Shown one piece after another: positions 1-11,822 of a stretch of DNA of 64,000 nucleotides. Both the position numbers and the translations under genes were made by a program. Origin of the DNA: Adenophora triphylla var. japonica (taxonomy: Eukaryota; Streptophyta; Magnoliopsida; Asterales; Campanulaceae); assembly GCA_022495995.1 (NCBI GenBank), contig JAFEMH010001303.1:186001-250000 (forward strand), read 5' to 3'. Numbering within the stretch: position 1 is the stretch's first letter; each line of letters opens with the position of its first letter. The notes beneath the pieces are model-generated. The model made no database searches and was not told where the DNA came from. It worked only from the letters and a program-made list of their open reading frames with translations.

Positions 1-129
1 CAACTTCACTTCATAAAATTGCTTTATCAAAGATGGCATCTCCAGAGTCACATTACTCATAGGGATTCGTAAGAGTAATATTTACATTATTGATTTAAAT
101 TCTACATGTAATATTACTAATCTCTGTTT

Positions 130-1310
130 TGTAACTAAAATTGTGAGCGAAAATAGTTGGCTATGGCATAAGCGTTTGAGTCACTTGAACTTCAAGTATC
201 TTGCAAAAATTGGAAGGGAAAACCTCGTTCGTGGTTTATCCAAAGTGGATGATCATCATGCAGAAAAGTGATGTGCTTTTCAACTTGGTAAATAAACTAC
301 GTCGTCTTTCACCGGCAAGACCGCTCCATCAACTTCAAGATGTTTACAACTGCTTCACATAGATTTGTTTGTACCCGTCACTACTGCTAGCATTGGAGGA
401 AATAGATATACTTTAGCAGTAGTGGATGATTACTCAATATACACGTGGGTTGAAATGATGATCACAAAGGATGATTGATATGAAATTCTAACCTCACTCT
501 TTAGATGGGTCTAAACCCAAAAAGAAGTTGACATCGTTAGTGTAAGGTCTGATAATGGAACAAAATTCAAACACAACGGTGTTACTCAATATTTTGATAA
601 CCATGGAATTGATCACAATTTTTCTACTGCTGGTGTTCCACAACAAAATGGGGTTGTGGAAAGAAAGAACATGATGTTGATTGAGGCTGGAAAGAGAATG
701 ATTTCTGAAGTCAAGCTTCCTCAGTATTTTTGGGCTGAAGCGGTCAACACAGCGTGCTTCACTCAAAACTACTCCTTCATCAACAAGACCTACAAAAAAC
801 TTCATATGAACTTTGGAGAGGAAGAACCTCCAACATTGCCTTTTTCAAAATATTTGGCTGCAAATGCTTTATTCTCTACAATGGAGGAGAAAACAGAGGT
901 AAATTTGGAGCTAAGACTGATGAAGGTATTTTTGTTGGGTATACTAAACATTCAAAAGATTTTCGTGTTTTTATTAAATCTAGTTTAAAGATAGTAGAAT
1001 ATGTCCATGTTACTTTTGATGAACATTCTCTCCTTGAGCCACATTTGGCTCAAAATGTTGCTGATGATTTTGTTGAGTCTAATGAAATAGGTAAAACTTC
1101 CAAAACCTCACCTGAGTCAAATCAAGAATCTCACAATCATCCAACTCAAGGAAATCCTTCAACCTCAACTGAACCTCTCTCAAATAATTTTGAAACCGCA
1201 TCTGAAATTCCAACTCCAGATGCATCTCCAAGGGAAAATTTTGATGAGAATTCACCCATTCAACAAATTGAACCTCTTTGTCAACTTACATTTAATGACT
1301 TCACTGAATG
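130..1310 (+). pseudogene. Copia A GAG-pre-integrase and integrase region, broken
   Basis: The integrase part of a copia polyprotein, which inserts the cDNA into chromosomes. The zinc-binding part is visible as WLWHKRLSHLNFKYLAKIG near 160-220. The core shows the acidic residues in the contexts HIDLF (about 355), VRSDNGTKF (about 545-570) and QQNGVVERKN (about 640-670). Stops are present near 270, 293 and 475. From 754 to 1311 one frame is open; it carries the integrase tail (FGCKCFILYNGGE, FVGYTKHSKDFRVF) and a serine- and proline-rich linker. The product cannot be made in full. Confidence 0.8.
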
Positions 1311-1379
1311 ATCTAACGATGTACCAATAGAAGATCTTCAGCAAATCTCTATTCAACCATATTTACCCCCTGAGGTTTG

Positions 1380-2052
1380 TGAAGTTAGCAATTACCCTCG
1401 CTCAAATGTCATTGGTGATTTATTTACTGGAGTTCAAACAAGGAGATCAAAATATGATGAGCATACTTCTCTATTATCTCAAATTGAACCCAATAAAGTT
1501 GATGAATCACTTCAAGATTCAAGTTGGGTTGTTGCTATGCAAGAAGAACTCAACCAGTTTGAAAGATGTAAGGTTTGGACATTACATAATGATCAAGGAG
1601 TTATAGGTATCAAATGGGTGTTTAGAAACAAGATGGATGAAAATGGAACATCACCAGAAACAAAGCGAGGTTGGTTGTACAAGGATATAGGCAAGAAGAA
1701 GTAATTGACTACAATTAAACTTTTGCTCCAGTTGCAAGACTAGAAGCAATCAGAATTTTCTTGGCCTATGAATCTTACAAACGTTTCAAGCTTTATCAAA
1801 TGAACGTTAAGAGTGTTTTTCTCAATGGTGAACTTCAAGAAACCATGTATGTGGCTTAACCTCCTGGATTTGAAGACTCAAAATTTTCAAATCATGTCTA
1901 CAAACTCCAAAAGGCTTTGTATGGACTCAAACAAGCTCCAAGGACATGGTATGAAACTCTTTCTAAATTTCTTCTAGAAAAAGGCTTCAAACGCGATAAA
2001 ATCGATACAACTCTATTCATTGCTAAATATAATAATCATTCTTTACTTATTA
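1380..2052 (+). pseudogene. Copia A reverse transcriptase, N-terminal half, broken
   Basis: First half of the copia RT domain (RVT_2 type). Recognisable pieces in changing frames are AMQEELNQFERCKVWTL (about 1535-1585), GIKWVFRNKMDENG (about 1605-1645) and YGLKQAPRTWYETL (about 1918-1960). At least three frame changes and stops separate them. The ORF is cut at a run of T at 2053, which is the tail of the inserted LINE. The YVDD active site is therefore missing here and is found instead at 16350. Confidence 0.8.
2043..2051. repeat. Probable LINE target-site duplication, left copy
   Basis: TTACTTATT lies immediately left of the LINE poly-T tail, and TTACTTGTT lies at 16330-16338 just beyond the LINE 5' end. 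One mismatch in nine fits an old LINE insertion. The copia A reading frame is interrupted exactly between these points. Confidence 0.55.
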
Positions 2053-2082
2053 TTTTTTTTTTTTGGCAAAAGGAGATGGTAC
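2053..2082 (-). mobile_element. LINE 3' end with poly(A) tail, cut off by copia B
   Basis: On the minus strand this reads as the last bases of the LINE 3' UTR followed by about 12 A residues (T run 2053-2064). The remainder of the 3' UTR continues directly at 10106 once copia B and one GGTAC copy are removed. The rejoined minus-strand 3' UTR carries an AATAAA-type motif before its end, as expected for an L1-type element. Confidence 0.75.
2078..2082. repeat. Target-site duplication GGTAC of copia B, left
   Basis: GGTAC directly precedes the TG of the 5' LTR at 2083. The same five bases follow the CA end of the 3' LTR at 10106-10110. This proves a single, undisturbed insertion event. Confidence 0.9.
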
Positions 2083-3443
2083 TGTTAGTGTTATGCCCTA
2101 GGCCTATGATTGATAGACTTATGTGTTGACATTATTTATTATTATATGAGATGTTTATCATTTGATTATTATATATATATTTTGTATATTTGTTTATAAT
2201 AATCTCCGTCCCTAATTATTAAGAGAATAATTAGTATAATTGTCAATGGATAATCATACGATGATTATATGCATAGAGATGCACATTGAAATTATGGGTA
2301 CTTGTTAGAGAACAAGTGACTGGACATGACCCGCATGAGATTTATGTCATGGTCAAATGTCATAATTAAATCTCATAAGGTTACTTCATTTAGTCCCTAG
2401 ACCTGAGATTATCGTGACCTTACATATGATGAAAGTCATGTTTGATTTTAGTCAAACGGTATCTTAACACGATATCTATAAAGGCTATCTTTGGCATGAT
2501 CGGATTCATGATGGGAAGGATGATAAGTCAAGATGGAATTTGTCCCTCGGAAGAGAGATGTTTTGCTTGGGCCCCTCGATGAGTGATAATGATGAAAGTG
2601 TATGGCCATACCCCAATACGATTGGATTATCATTATACCCAAGATCGAGAAAGCATTGAACAAAGACAAGTTGACGAGGACCATGACTTGTGTTCAATAT
2701 AACATCGCGAGATAAAGGGGGAAATGGAAGTGCACCATTGGAAACGTGAACTCTTACGTTACATTATTTGGGTAGACATAATGGCTTGCTAGAGTCCGCT
2801 TATGTCTTATGAGGGTCGATATGATCGAACTCATTGCCAACATAATGTAATCCTATTGGGTCACACACAACTAGAATGAATTGATTAAACCATTGGAAGA
2901 ATAATTGAGAAAACTCCTCCCTGGCCTTGTTAGGCCGTGCGACAGAACAAACCATATGCTGTGTCTGGTCGTGCGACACAACAAGCCACTGAGGCGGTTT
3001 GACAGAATCCTTTCCTAATTTGATTAGGATTCATATTCTATACTAATGTACTATAAATATGAACGTCTGTCAATCCAAGAAAGCTAGCCGAAATTCTCAA
3101 TAGAAATTCACAAACATATTCTCAATATTATTCCAAGGGTTTATAGGATCTAGCAATCTTCAAGAAATTGTTCTTAGATTCATTCAAAGGTGTGGATACC
3201 GAAAGAGGGTCTTTGCTCGTTCATCGATCAAGACCTAGAGTTCAAGCTAGTTGAAGAACGAAGTTTGTGATTCGAAATCACATAATCAAATCGTTCGATA
3301 GCTCAAGAACGGAAAGCATTCAAGGTTGGTTACATCTATCTCATAGTTTTTCAAGTTAATTGTATAGAACGAATCCTAGGGCTTCTTGGGTTTTATGTTT
3401 TTAATGCTTAATTCCACTGCGCATGGACCGGTAAAACCCAACA
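2083..3443 (+). repeat. Copia B 5' LTR
   Basis: Begins TGTTAGTGTTATGCCC and ends AAAACCCAACA. A TATA box (TATAAATAT) lies at 3052-3060 and would start transcription near 3085. Upstream, at 2937-2947 and 2971-2979, are GTGCGACA-type half palindromes that recur through this family. The region holds no gene; short ORFs inside it are present in every LTR copy and are not considered coding. Confidence 0.93.
3052..3060 (+). promoter_or_regulatory. TATA box of copia B 5' LTR
   Basis: TATAAATAT in the U3/R part of the LTR. The same motif is at 9714-9720 in the 3' LTR and, inverted, at about 18964-18976 in copia D. Confidence 0.65.
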
Positions 3444-3444
3444 G

Positions 3445-3457
3445 TGGTATCAGAGCC
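3445..3457 (+). other. Copia B primer-binding site (tRNA-iMet)
   Basis: TGGTATCAGAGCC starts one base after the 5' LTR. It is complementary to the 3' end of plant initiator methionine tRNA, the usual primer of copia reverse transcription. Confidence 0.9.
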
Positions 3458-4784
3458 CCGTTCTTATGATTAAGTTTGAATTAACATGCTAGAAAAGTAA
3501 TATAAAATCGTTTATATGTTCTTTTGCATGTTTTGTATGCGATAGATTAATTGTTTTTGAAACAATATGCCTAATTCGTGTTCTAATGATATTGAATTAA
3601 ATCTGTTAAAAGTCGTTTGCATGATTTAATTGCTCTGTGATTTAGAATTGATTGAATTCTGGAAATCTGGAAAACAGTCATCCTGTGTCACGCGACAGAA
3701 CTAGCTTCTGTCATGCGACAGAACTTGCTTCTGTCACGCGACACTTCTAGCCTAATTTGGGCAGTATCAGGTTGATGAACAATCTGGTTAATCTATGAAT
3801 GTGTTTACAATCTGATGTGTTTGTGTGTTAATCTGGATGCTATAAAATTGAGTTTATAGGGCTATGCTAGATTAATTCATTGTTTATGCATGCATAGTTG
3901 ATTAAAATATGATTTTAATAATTATTGTGATACATGATTTACTTGTTCTTACGTGATAAGAAATTTTATGTTTAGTTGAAACATTGCATTATAGTTTTCT
4001 AATATGATTAGATTTAGACATTAAAATTTTGGATTTTATGATTGTTTATGGAAACAAGTCATAATTACGCGAAATTTAAAAGGAAACTGATTGTTTATAA
4101 AAGGTAGTGACTATGTTGCCAAATCAGAGCTGATTTCTGATTATGCATGTCTAGGAGAGTTCTGTCTAAGGAAGAGTTGGTACTTAAGTAGTCCTTGTGG
4201 CTCACCTATCTTCCTGGGAATTTACCTGATGCACGATTATGACTATCTTTGCTGATATGCTTATAATTTACCTTAAAGAACCTTCATTTAACTTTTAAGT
4301 TCTTTATGCCAATTCATGATTAAAACACTTGAGACCATTCAGATAGTTTTGGGTGGGCTTGCCATAGCAAGGTGCTTTGATTCTATTCGAATGTGAGCAA
4401 GATGAGGAAATGGTGGTTCCTATACGTTTAAAGTGAATGAACTTAATTGGGTTATAAAAATGGTTTTGGACCCAAGGCATAAGATGAGATTAAAATATGC
4501 CTAGACATATGATGTCTTGAATGAATCTCATAAAAGATCTAAGAGTCATATATGTGATATGATTGATGTTTTCTACCTAATTAATTTAATTTTGAGCGGT
4601 TTGCCATAGCAAACTTGAAATTGAATTAAAGTTGGATCTTGGCCCATTAAATGTATATTATGCTTATTTGCATTTGAAGGTGTACAATTTAGTGGGAGCA
4701 TTTTATATAAATGCGTTATACTTTTCATATGATATGTTTACTTATATGTGTTCATATTTTATGTATATCTTTTTTGTAGAATAA
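3458..4784 (+). other. Copia B untranslated leader
   Basis: AT-rich 1.3-kb leader between primer site and gag. It holds three copies of a TGTCAYGCGACA near-palindrome at 3686-3697, 3709-3720 and 3732-3743, spaced exactly 23 bp. No coding signal is visible. The corresponding leader of copia D is 23915-25285. Confidence 0.75.
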
Positions 4785-5640
4785 ATGGCATCAAACAATA
4801 TTCACTTTTCACTGCGATCTGTTCTTGAGAAGGAAAAGTTGGAAGAGAATGCTACAAACTATATGGATTGGATCCGTAGTTTGAGAATTGTTCTCAAGCA
4901 AGAGGAAAAACTGTACGTTCTCGAGGAACCTATTCCACCTGAACCTGCTGCAAATGCTACTAGGGCAGTAAGGGATCAATATCTGAAGCACAAGCGTGAC
5001 TCTACAGATGTTGGTTGCCTTATGCTCTCCGCCATGTGCAAAAACCTTCAGAAGGATCTTGAGCACTTGGGGACAGTTGACTTAAACAATCGACTGATGA
5101 AAATGTTCCAAGTACAAGCTAGGCAAGAAAGGTACAACACAGTTACGGTCTTGACCTCATGCAAGATGAGTGAAGGACAAGCTGTTGGTCCCCATGCTCT
5201 TAAGTTGAAGGGCCACATTGAGCATCTTGAAAGGCTCGGTTTTCAAATTAGCCAAGAGTTGCCTACCGCCATAATATTGACTTCATTACCCAACAGTTTT
5301 AGTAATTTCATAATGCGCTATAACATGGGTGGAATGAATAAAAACCTTTCGAGTTAGTTCAAATGTTGAACAACTGCGGAAACCAATATTTCGAAAAGAA
5401 AACCGACCAAGTGCGATGGTTAACAAGGGAAGGGTTTCAAGGGTAAAGGAAAAGCAAAGGTTGCTAATCCTAAGGCAAAAGTTGCCAAACCCAAAGAGGC
5501 TTCCAAGCCTAAAGAGGCTAAGTCCAAGTCCCAAGAGGACGCGATGCCTTCCATTGCAATGAGATTGGACATTGGAGGAGAAACTGCGCAAAATACAAGG
5601 AAGCGGCGAAGAAGAAGAGCAAAGGAGTTGCTTCGACTTC
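4785..5640 (+). pseudogene. Copia B gag, frameshifted
   Basis: The capsid protein of a copia element. The start at 4785 (MASNNIHFSLRSVLEKEK) is shared with copia D. The first 190 codons are open (UBN2-type gag fold, with LVLKQEE-like and CKMSEGQAVGPHALKLKGH segments). The frame then breaks at about 5350, where D continues with ELVQMNTAE. The lysine-rich linker (KAKVAKPKEASKPKEAK, about 5475-5530) and the remains of the CCHC zinc knuckle near 5545-5590 follow in other frames. Confidence 0.85.
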
Positions 5641-8600
5641 AGGTATCTTTGTTATAGATATATTCCTATCTACTTCTAGTTCTTGGGTATTGAATACCTG
5701 ATGTGGAACTCACATTTGTTTAAATGTGCAGGGTCTAAAGAACAGAAGGATGCTTAAGGAAGGTGAAGTGGACCTACGTGTGGGGTATGGAGCAAGAGTT
5801 GCTGCATTAGCCGTAGGAACTTATGAAGTTACTTTACCTAGTGGACTAATACTTGTTTTGAACAATTGTTATTACGTTCCTGCTTTAAGTAGGAATATTA
5901 TTTCGATTTCATGTTTGGATAATGAAGGTTTTAATTTTCTTATATGTGATAAGAAATTTTCCATTTACAAGAGTGATATGCATTATTGTACTGCTATTTC
6001 ATTCAATGGCCTTTATATTCTTGATGTTGAAAATCGTGATAATGATGTCTATAACATTAACAAGAGATCTAAACCCAATGATGTAAACCACACTTACTTA
6101 TGGCATTGTTGTCTTGGCCATATAAACGAGAAACGCATTTCTAAACTCCACAAAGATGGATTTTTAGACTCACATGATTATGAATCTTATGAGACATGCG
6201 AATCTTGTTTACTTGGCAAGATGACCAAGGACCCATTTACCAAAACCGGTGAAAGGGCGGAAGACTTATTAGGACTCATACATACCGATGTATGTGGGCC
6301 TATGAGTAGCGATGCTAGGGGAGGATTTCGGTACTTCATAACATTCACTGATGATTATAGTAGATTTGGATATGTTTATCTAATGAAACATAAAAGTGAA
6401 TCGTTTGAGATATTTCGAATATTTCAAAATGAGGTGCAAAATCAACTTGGCAAAACTATTAAGGTACTTCGATCCGATCGAGGTGGTGAATATTTGAGCC
6501 AAGAATTTGACAGTCATCTTAAGAGTTGTGGAATGGTTTCAGAACTCTCTCCACCCGGAACGCCACAATGGAATGGTTGAAAGGAGGAATAGAACTTTGT
6601 TGGACATGGTTCATTCTATGATGAGTCAAGTTGAGCTTCCTTTATCCTTTTGGGGACATGCACTAGAAACTATTGCTTTCACTATAAACAGAGTTCCTAC
6701 CAAATCGGTTCAAAAGACCCCATATGAGATGTGGCATGGAAGAAAACCTAGTTTGTCTTTCATGAAGATTTGGGGTTGCGATGCATATGTCAAGAAGTTA
6801 ACTTCTGACAAGCTAGCTCCTAAGTCTGATAAATGTGTTTTCGTGGGTTATCCTAAGGAAACCAAAGGATACTATTTCTACAACCGAAACGAGAACAAAG
6901 TGTTTGTTGCTCGAAATGGTACTTTCTTAGAAAAGGAATTTCTTCGCAAAGGAACCAGTGGGAGTAAAATAGATCTCGAAGAAATTCGAGAACCCGAAAA
7001 CAACATTGAACCAATGGTAGAGACTGAACCAAATTCACAAAGAGTTGTGGAACCGGTTCAAGATGCACAAGTTCTTCGCCGAAGTGGTAGGTCACGATCC
7101 GAATCCGAGAGATATGGATTTCTCGTTACGGAAAGTGATGAAGTGGAGTTAATCGAAAACGATGAACCTACTTGCTATCAAGAGGCGATGTCCGCTCCTG
7201 ATTCGGAAAAATGGCAAGAGGCGAAGTCCGAATTACAATCCATGGATGATAATCAAGTTTGGAACTTGATTAATCCACCCGAAGGTGTAAAAACCATAGA
7301 GTGCAAGTGGGTCTTCAAGAAGAAGACCGACATGGATAGGAAGGTGCACACCTATAAGGCTAGGCTTGTAGCTAAGGGATATAGGCAGATTCATGGCATC
7401 GACTATGATGAAACCTTTTCGCCTGTAGCTATGCTTAAGTCTATTAGAATTTTAATTGCCATAGCCGCATATTATGACTATGAAATATGACAAATGGATG
7501 TCAAAATAGCTTTCCTAAATGGGAAGTTACTTGAGGATGTATACATGATACAACCTGAAGGTTTTGTTAATCCAGAAAATTCTAACAAGGTGTGTAAGTT
7601 GCAGAAATCCATTTATGGATTAAAGCAAGCTTCTAGGCTACGTTTTGATGAAGCAATCAAAGAGTTTGGCTTTATCAAGAACGAAGATGAACCTTGTGTA
7701 TACAAGAAAATTAGTGGGAGCGTAGCACTATTTTTGGTGTTGTATGTCGACGATATCTTACTCATTGGAAATGACATTCTGCACTCTGTTTGTCAAGTCT
7801 TGGTTGGGAAAGTGCTTCTCGATGAAAGATATGGGCGAAGCTGGATATATCCTTGGTATCAAGATCTATAGAGATAGATCCAAGAGGATGATTGGTTTAA
7901 GTCAAAGTACTTACATTGACAAGGTTCTTAGAAGATTCCAAATGGAAAATTCTAAAAGGGGAAACTTGCCAATGTTACATGTATATCTCTTAGCAAGAAT
8001 CATAGTCCTAAGACTAATGATGAGTGAAAGAGAATGAATGGTATTCCATATGCTTCGGCAATTGGGTCTATCATGTATGCTATGTTATGTACTAGACCCG
8101 ATGTCTCGTGTGCTCTAAGCATGATGAGTAGGTACCAATCGGATCCCGGCGAACCACATTGGATAGCAGTCAAGAATATCCTTAAGTACTTACGAAGAAC
8201 TAAGGATGTATTCTTAGTCTTTGGAGGTATGGAAGAAGATCTTGTAGTTAAAGGCTACACAGATGCTAGCTTCCAAACCAACAAGGATGATTTCAGATCG
8301 CAGTCTGGATTTTTGTTTACGCTTAATGGAGGCACTGTGAGTTGGAAAAGTTCCAAGCAAAGTACCGTCGCTGATTCTACAACCGAAGCTGAGTACATAG
8401 CGGCATCCGATGCAGCTAAGGAAGCAGTTTGGATCAAAAAGTTCATTAGTGATTTGGAAGTCGTTCCAAGCATCAGAGACCCTATTGAACTTTATTGTGA
8501 CAACAATGGTGCCATTGCACAAGCAAAGGAACCAAGGTCACACCAGAGATCCAAACACATACTTCGACGTTTCCACATTATCCGAGAGATATGTGAAAGG

Positions 8601-8732
8601 GAAGACGTAAAGATATGCAGAGTAGACACTGATGACAACGTGGCGGACCCATTAACTAAGGCTCTCCCGCAAGCTAAGCATGATGGTCATGTTAGGTCCA
8701 TGGGTATTCGATACATGGTAGATTGGGCCTAG
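5641..8732 (+). pseudogene. Copia B pol (protease, integrase, RT, RNase H), broken
   Basis: Polyprotein for copia replication. Near 5686 the protease motif reads WVLNT-stop-CGTH; the catalytic Asp is Asn here and in copia D. Integrase spans about 6090-6760: WHCCLGHINEKRI, CESCLLGKM, HTDVCGP, RSDRGGEY and a shift at 6570 just before VERRNR. RT spans about 7200-7870 with WVFKKKTDMD and LYVDDILLIGND near 7740. RNase H spans about 8230-8730 with DSTTEAEYIAASDAAKEA. Breaks include a stop at 7488 (YEI-stop-QMDVK) and shifts near 7640, 7800 and 8000. It is a dead copy but close in sequence to D. Confidence 0.88.
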
Positions 8733-8734
8733 TG

Positions 8735-8746
8735 CAAGTGGGAGAC
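8735..8746 (+). other. Copia B polypurine tract
   Basis: CAAGTGGGAGAC immediately precedes the 3' LTR and is the usual priming site for plus-strand DNA. The same tract, inverted, is at 19942-19953 in D and 63308-63320 in G. Confidence 0.75.
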
Positions 8747-10105
8747 TGTTAGTGTTATGCCCTAGGCCTATGATTGATAGACTTATGTGTTGACATTATT
8801 TATTATTATATGAGATGTTTATCATTTGATTATTATATATGTTTTGTATATTTGTTTATAATAATCTCCGTCCCTAATTATTAAGAGAATAATTAGTATA
8901 ATTGTCAATGGATAATCATACGATGATTATATGCATAGAGATGCACATTGAAATTATGGGTACTTGTTAGAGAACAAGTGACTGGACATGACCCGCATGA
9001 GATTTATGTCATGGTCAAATGTCATAATTAAATCTCATAAGGTTACTTCATTTAGTCCCTAGACCTGAGATTATCATGACCTTACATATGATGAAAGTCA
9101 TGTTTGATTTTAGTCAAACGGTATCTTAACACGATATCTATAAAGGCTATCTTTGGCATGATCGGATTCATGATGGGAAGGATGATAAGTCAAGATGGAA
9201 TTTGTCCCTCGGAAGAGAGATGTTTTGCTTGGGCCCTTCGATGAGTGATAATGATGAAAGTGTATGGCCATATCCCAATACGACTGGATTATCATTATAC
9301 TCAAGATCGAGAAAGCATTGAACAAAGACAAGTTGACGAGGACCATGACTTGTGTTCAATATAACATCGCGAGACAAAGGGAGAAATGGAAGTGCACCAT
9401 TGGAAACGTGAACTCTTACGTTACATTATTTGGGTAGACATAATGGCTTGCTAGAGTCCGCTTATGTCTTATGAGGGTCGATATGATCGAACTCATTGCC
9501 AACATAATGTAATCCTATTGGGTCACACACAACTAGAATGAATTGATTAAACAATTGGAAGAATGATTGAGAAAACTCCTCCCTGGCCTTGTTAGGCTGT
9601 GCGACAGAACAGGCCATGTGTTGTGTCTGGTCGTGCGACACAACAAGCCACTGAGGCGGTTTGACAGAATCCTTTCCTAATTTGATTAGGATTCATATTC
9701 TATACTAATGTACTATAAATATGAACGTCTGTCAACCCAAGAAAGCTAGCCGAAATTCTCAATAGAAATTCACAAACATATTCTCAATATTATTCCAAGG
9801 GTTTATAGGATCTAGAAATCTTCAAGAAATTATTCTTAGATTCATTCAAAGGTGTGGATACCGAAAGAGGGTCTTCGCTCGTTCATCGATCAAGACCTAG
9901 AGTTCAAGCAAGTTGAAGAACGAAGCTTGTGATTCGAAATCACATAATCAAATCATTCGATAGCTCAAGAACGGAAAGCGTTCAAGGTTGGTTACATCTA
10001 TCTCATAGTTTTTCAAGTTAATTGTATAGAACGAATCCTAGGGCTTCTTGGGTTTTATGTTTTTAATGCTTAATTCCGCTGCGCATGGACCCGTAAAACC
10101 CAACA
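8747..10105 (+). repeat. Copia B 3' LTR
   Basis: Same sequence as 2083-3443 with about two dozen substitutions and a short AT-repeat length change near 8836. It ends AAAACCCAACA at 10105 and is followed by GGTAC. No gene inside. Confidence 0.93.
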
Positions 10106-10110
10106 GGTAC
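10106..10110. repeat. Target-site duplication GGTAC of copia B, right
   Basis: Directly follows the 3' LTR CA end and matches 2078-2082. Confidence 0.9.
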
Positions 10111-10280
10111 TCTCTTGATTTTATTAAAAAATGAAATAAAAAAGTACAAACATGGTGGGGGACATGACAACCTTAACCACCAGAAAAAGCCTAGGGGGAG
10201 TTCTTACACAACCTGTAAGATCCTCAATAAAAGGGGGAGGGATCTAAAAAACAAAAGAAGATACATCGATAAATAAAAAC

Positions 10281-10800
10281 CTAATGCCTAATATTAGGGT
10301 ACAAAATTCTATCAAAGTAGAGAAGACTCTGGCACGGCTTGGGGCAAGACTCCAAAGAACGAAACTCAAAATCCGCTTGCTCAGAAGCCGAGATATTTGC
10401 AAGAAAATCTGCCACTTTATTACCTTCCCTATAAACATGAGTTACCTTTATAGACACCTCCTCCATGAATCTGAAAATGGCTTGAACAAAGTACCAAATC
10501 TCCCAAGGAATATTGTATTTGCGAAGTAAGATAAGCGACATCACTTCTGAATCTACCTCGAGCCAAAGAGAATTATAACCCATTAACGTAGCTTGAGTAA
10601 CCCCATCAAGAGCAGCCCTAGCTTCAGCAACCATGTTAGTAGCATTACCATAAAAATGACAAAAAGCAAAAATAAAAGACCCATCATGCTTATGCTAAAT
10701 ACCACCACCCGAAGCAATGCCCGGATTTCCACGAGAAGCACCATTCGTATTAATTTTCACTTGCCCCACAGTAGGAGAAATCCAAGACACAAGCTTGACA
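10281..10800 (-). pseudogene. LINE ORF2 C-terminal RNase H, broken
   Basis: RVT_3-type RNase H at the end of plant LINE ORF2, which degrades the RNA strand of the hybrid. The first strand reads KINTNGASRGNPGIASGGG, where the usual first catalytic Asp (NTDGA) has become Asn. After a stop near 10695 it resumes as AEARAALDGVTQA, LEVDSE and HVYREGNKVADFLAN before the stop at 10281. The DSE and the final Asp of KVADFLAN are kept. Confidence 0.8.
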
Positions 10801-11802
10801 CAAGCAATAGACGGAGTAGCCATAATAATATTAAAAAATAAAGCAATATTTACCTCCGAAGGAAGAGCAGGAAAGGATAGCTTGTGAGCCCGAAGAATAT
10901 CACTGATTTGGAACTGAATATTATTACGGATCTTTTCCCAACTAGGAGTTCCCTCATCAAACCGACATTTATTTATATGCTTCCAAAGCTCCCAACAGAT
11001 AAAACTTGGAAGAATATCTCCCAACCATAACACAGCCCGGCTAAGCTTCGAATTTTTACAAGCATGCCAAGCAATCATCCTTTGCATGATAGTAGAACTC
11101 GAGATTTGGAAACCAATCAAATTCCCAAAGAAACACCACACATTAAATGCAATATCACCATGTAAAATAATGTGCTGCAAAGATTCAAGAGAAAGGTTAG
11201 CACAACAATGACAACGAGAAACAATAGGAATACCTTTTTGAGATATGTTGTCATCAGTAGGGAGAGAAGCCTTTAGACATTTCCAAAGGAAGATCGACAC
11301 CTTAAGAGGAATATACTTGTGCCAACACCACTACTCCGAGTACGGGACACTCTACATTCCCTCCAAGCTGAAGAAATAGAAAATCTGCCCGAAGAAGAAG
11401 GAGACCAAAACGGCTGATCACAATCTCCCTCAAGCCGAATACCATAGGATTGCAGCTCCAACAAACATTCCTGCCCAAAAGTATCTCGAATATAGTATTC
11501 CCTTAAAACACTATCCTCAAATAACGAAAAATCTGATCATGACAATTATCAAGGAGAGGAATATCATGAGGAAGCCACTTTTCTTGAATAGAAATATCAC
11601 CACAACCCACACCCCAAGCAATACGGCTCTCCACCAAATCCTTAGCAGCAACCATACGCTTCCAAATGTGAGAACAACCCAATCTAGAGATGGCATCCAT
11701 AGGATGAGTGTCACGACAATATTTGGCAGCAAGAATCTGTGCCCAAAGAGAATTAGACGTACGAAATCTCCACCAAAGCTTCATAGAGAAAGCAACTGCC
11801 AT
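10801..11802 (-). pseudogene. LINE ORF2 zinc-binding (zf-RVT) region, broken
   Basis: Between RT and RNase H. Segments in three frames are AVAFSMKLWWRFRTSNSLWA (11800-11740), WGVGCGDISIQEKWL (about 11610-11565) and SIFLWKCLKASLPT with CHCCANLSLESLQHIILHG (11297-11155). The last is the Cys/His zinc-binding motif typical of plant LINE ORF2. Frameshifts lie near 11500 and 11290. Confidence 0.75.
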
Positions 11803-11822
11803 CTCCTCAAATTTACGAAGGC

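Larger units (their letters stand above)
1..2052 (+). mobile_element. Copia A (SIRE-like), left part, interrupted by LINE
   Basis: This is the coding interior of a Ty1/copia retrotransposon that enters from the left edge, so its 5' LTR and gag lie outside the window. In order it shows the GAG-pre-integrase zinc region, the integrase core and the first half of reverse transcriptase. It stops in the RT domain at a poly-T tract, and the missing half of RT resumes at 16339 with YVDDIIFGST. The wording of the RT and RNase H (FLLEKGFKR, MSMMGELTFFLGLQIKQ) is typical of the SIRE/Maximus lineage. Many stops and frameshifts make it an old, dead copy. Confidence 0.85.
2083..10105 (+). mobile_element. 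Copia B, complete LTR retrotransposon
   Basis: A full 8.0-kb Ty1/copia element bounded by GGTAC duplications. It has 1361- and 1359-bp LTRs, an initiator-Met tRNA primer site, gag-pol and a polypurine tract. By eye the LTRs differ at about two dozen positions, so the insertion is relatively recent. The polyprotein is nevertheless broken by several stops and frameshifts. Copies D (18587-26654) and G (61930 to the edge) belong to the same family. Confidence 0.93.

Noticed and set aside
2448..2697. Antisense ORFs of 63-78 codons inside the copia B LTR, repeated at 9110-9377, 19250-19606, 25964-26212 and 62680-62889
   Set aside because: They recur only because the LTR recurs. They vary in frame and strand, have no domain and cross the U3 region. 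They are treated as chance ORFs.
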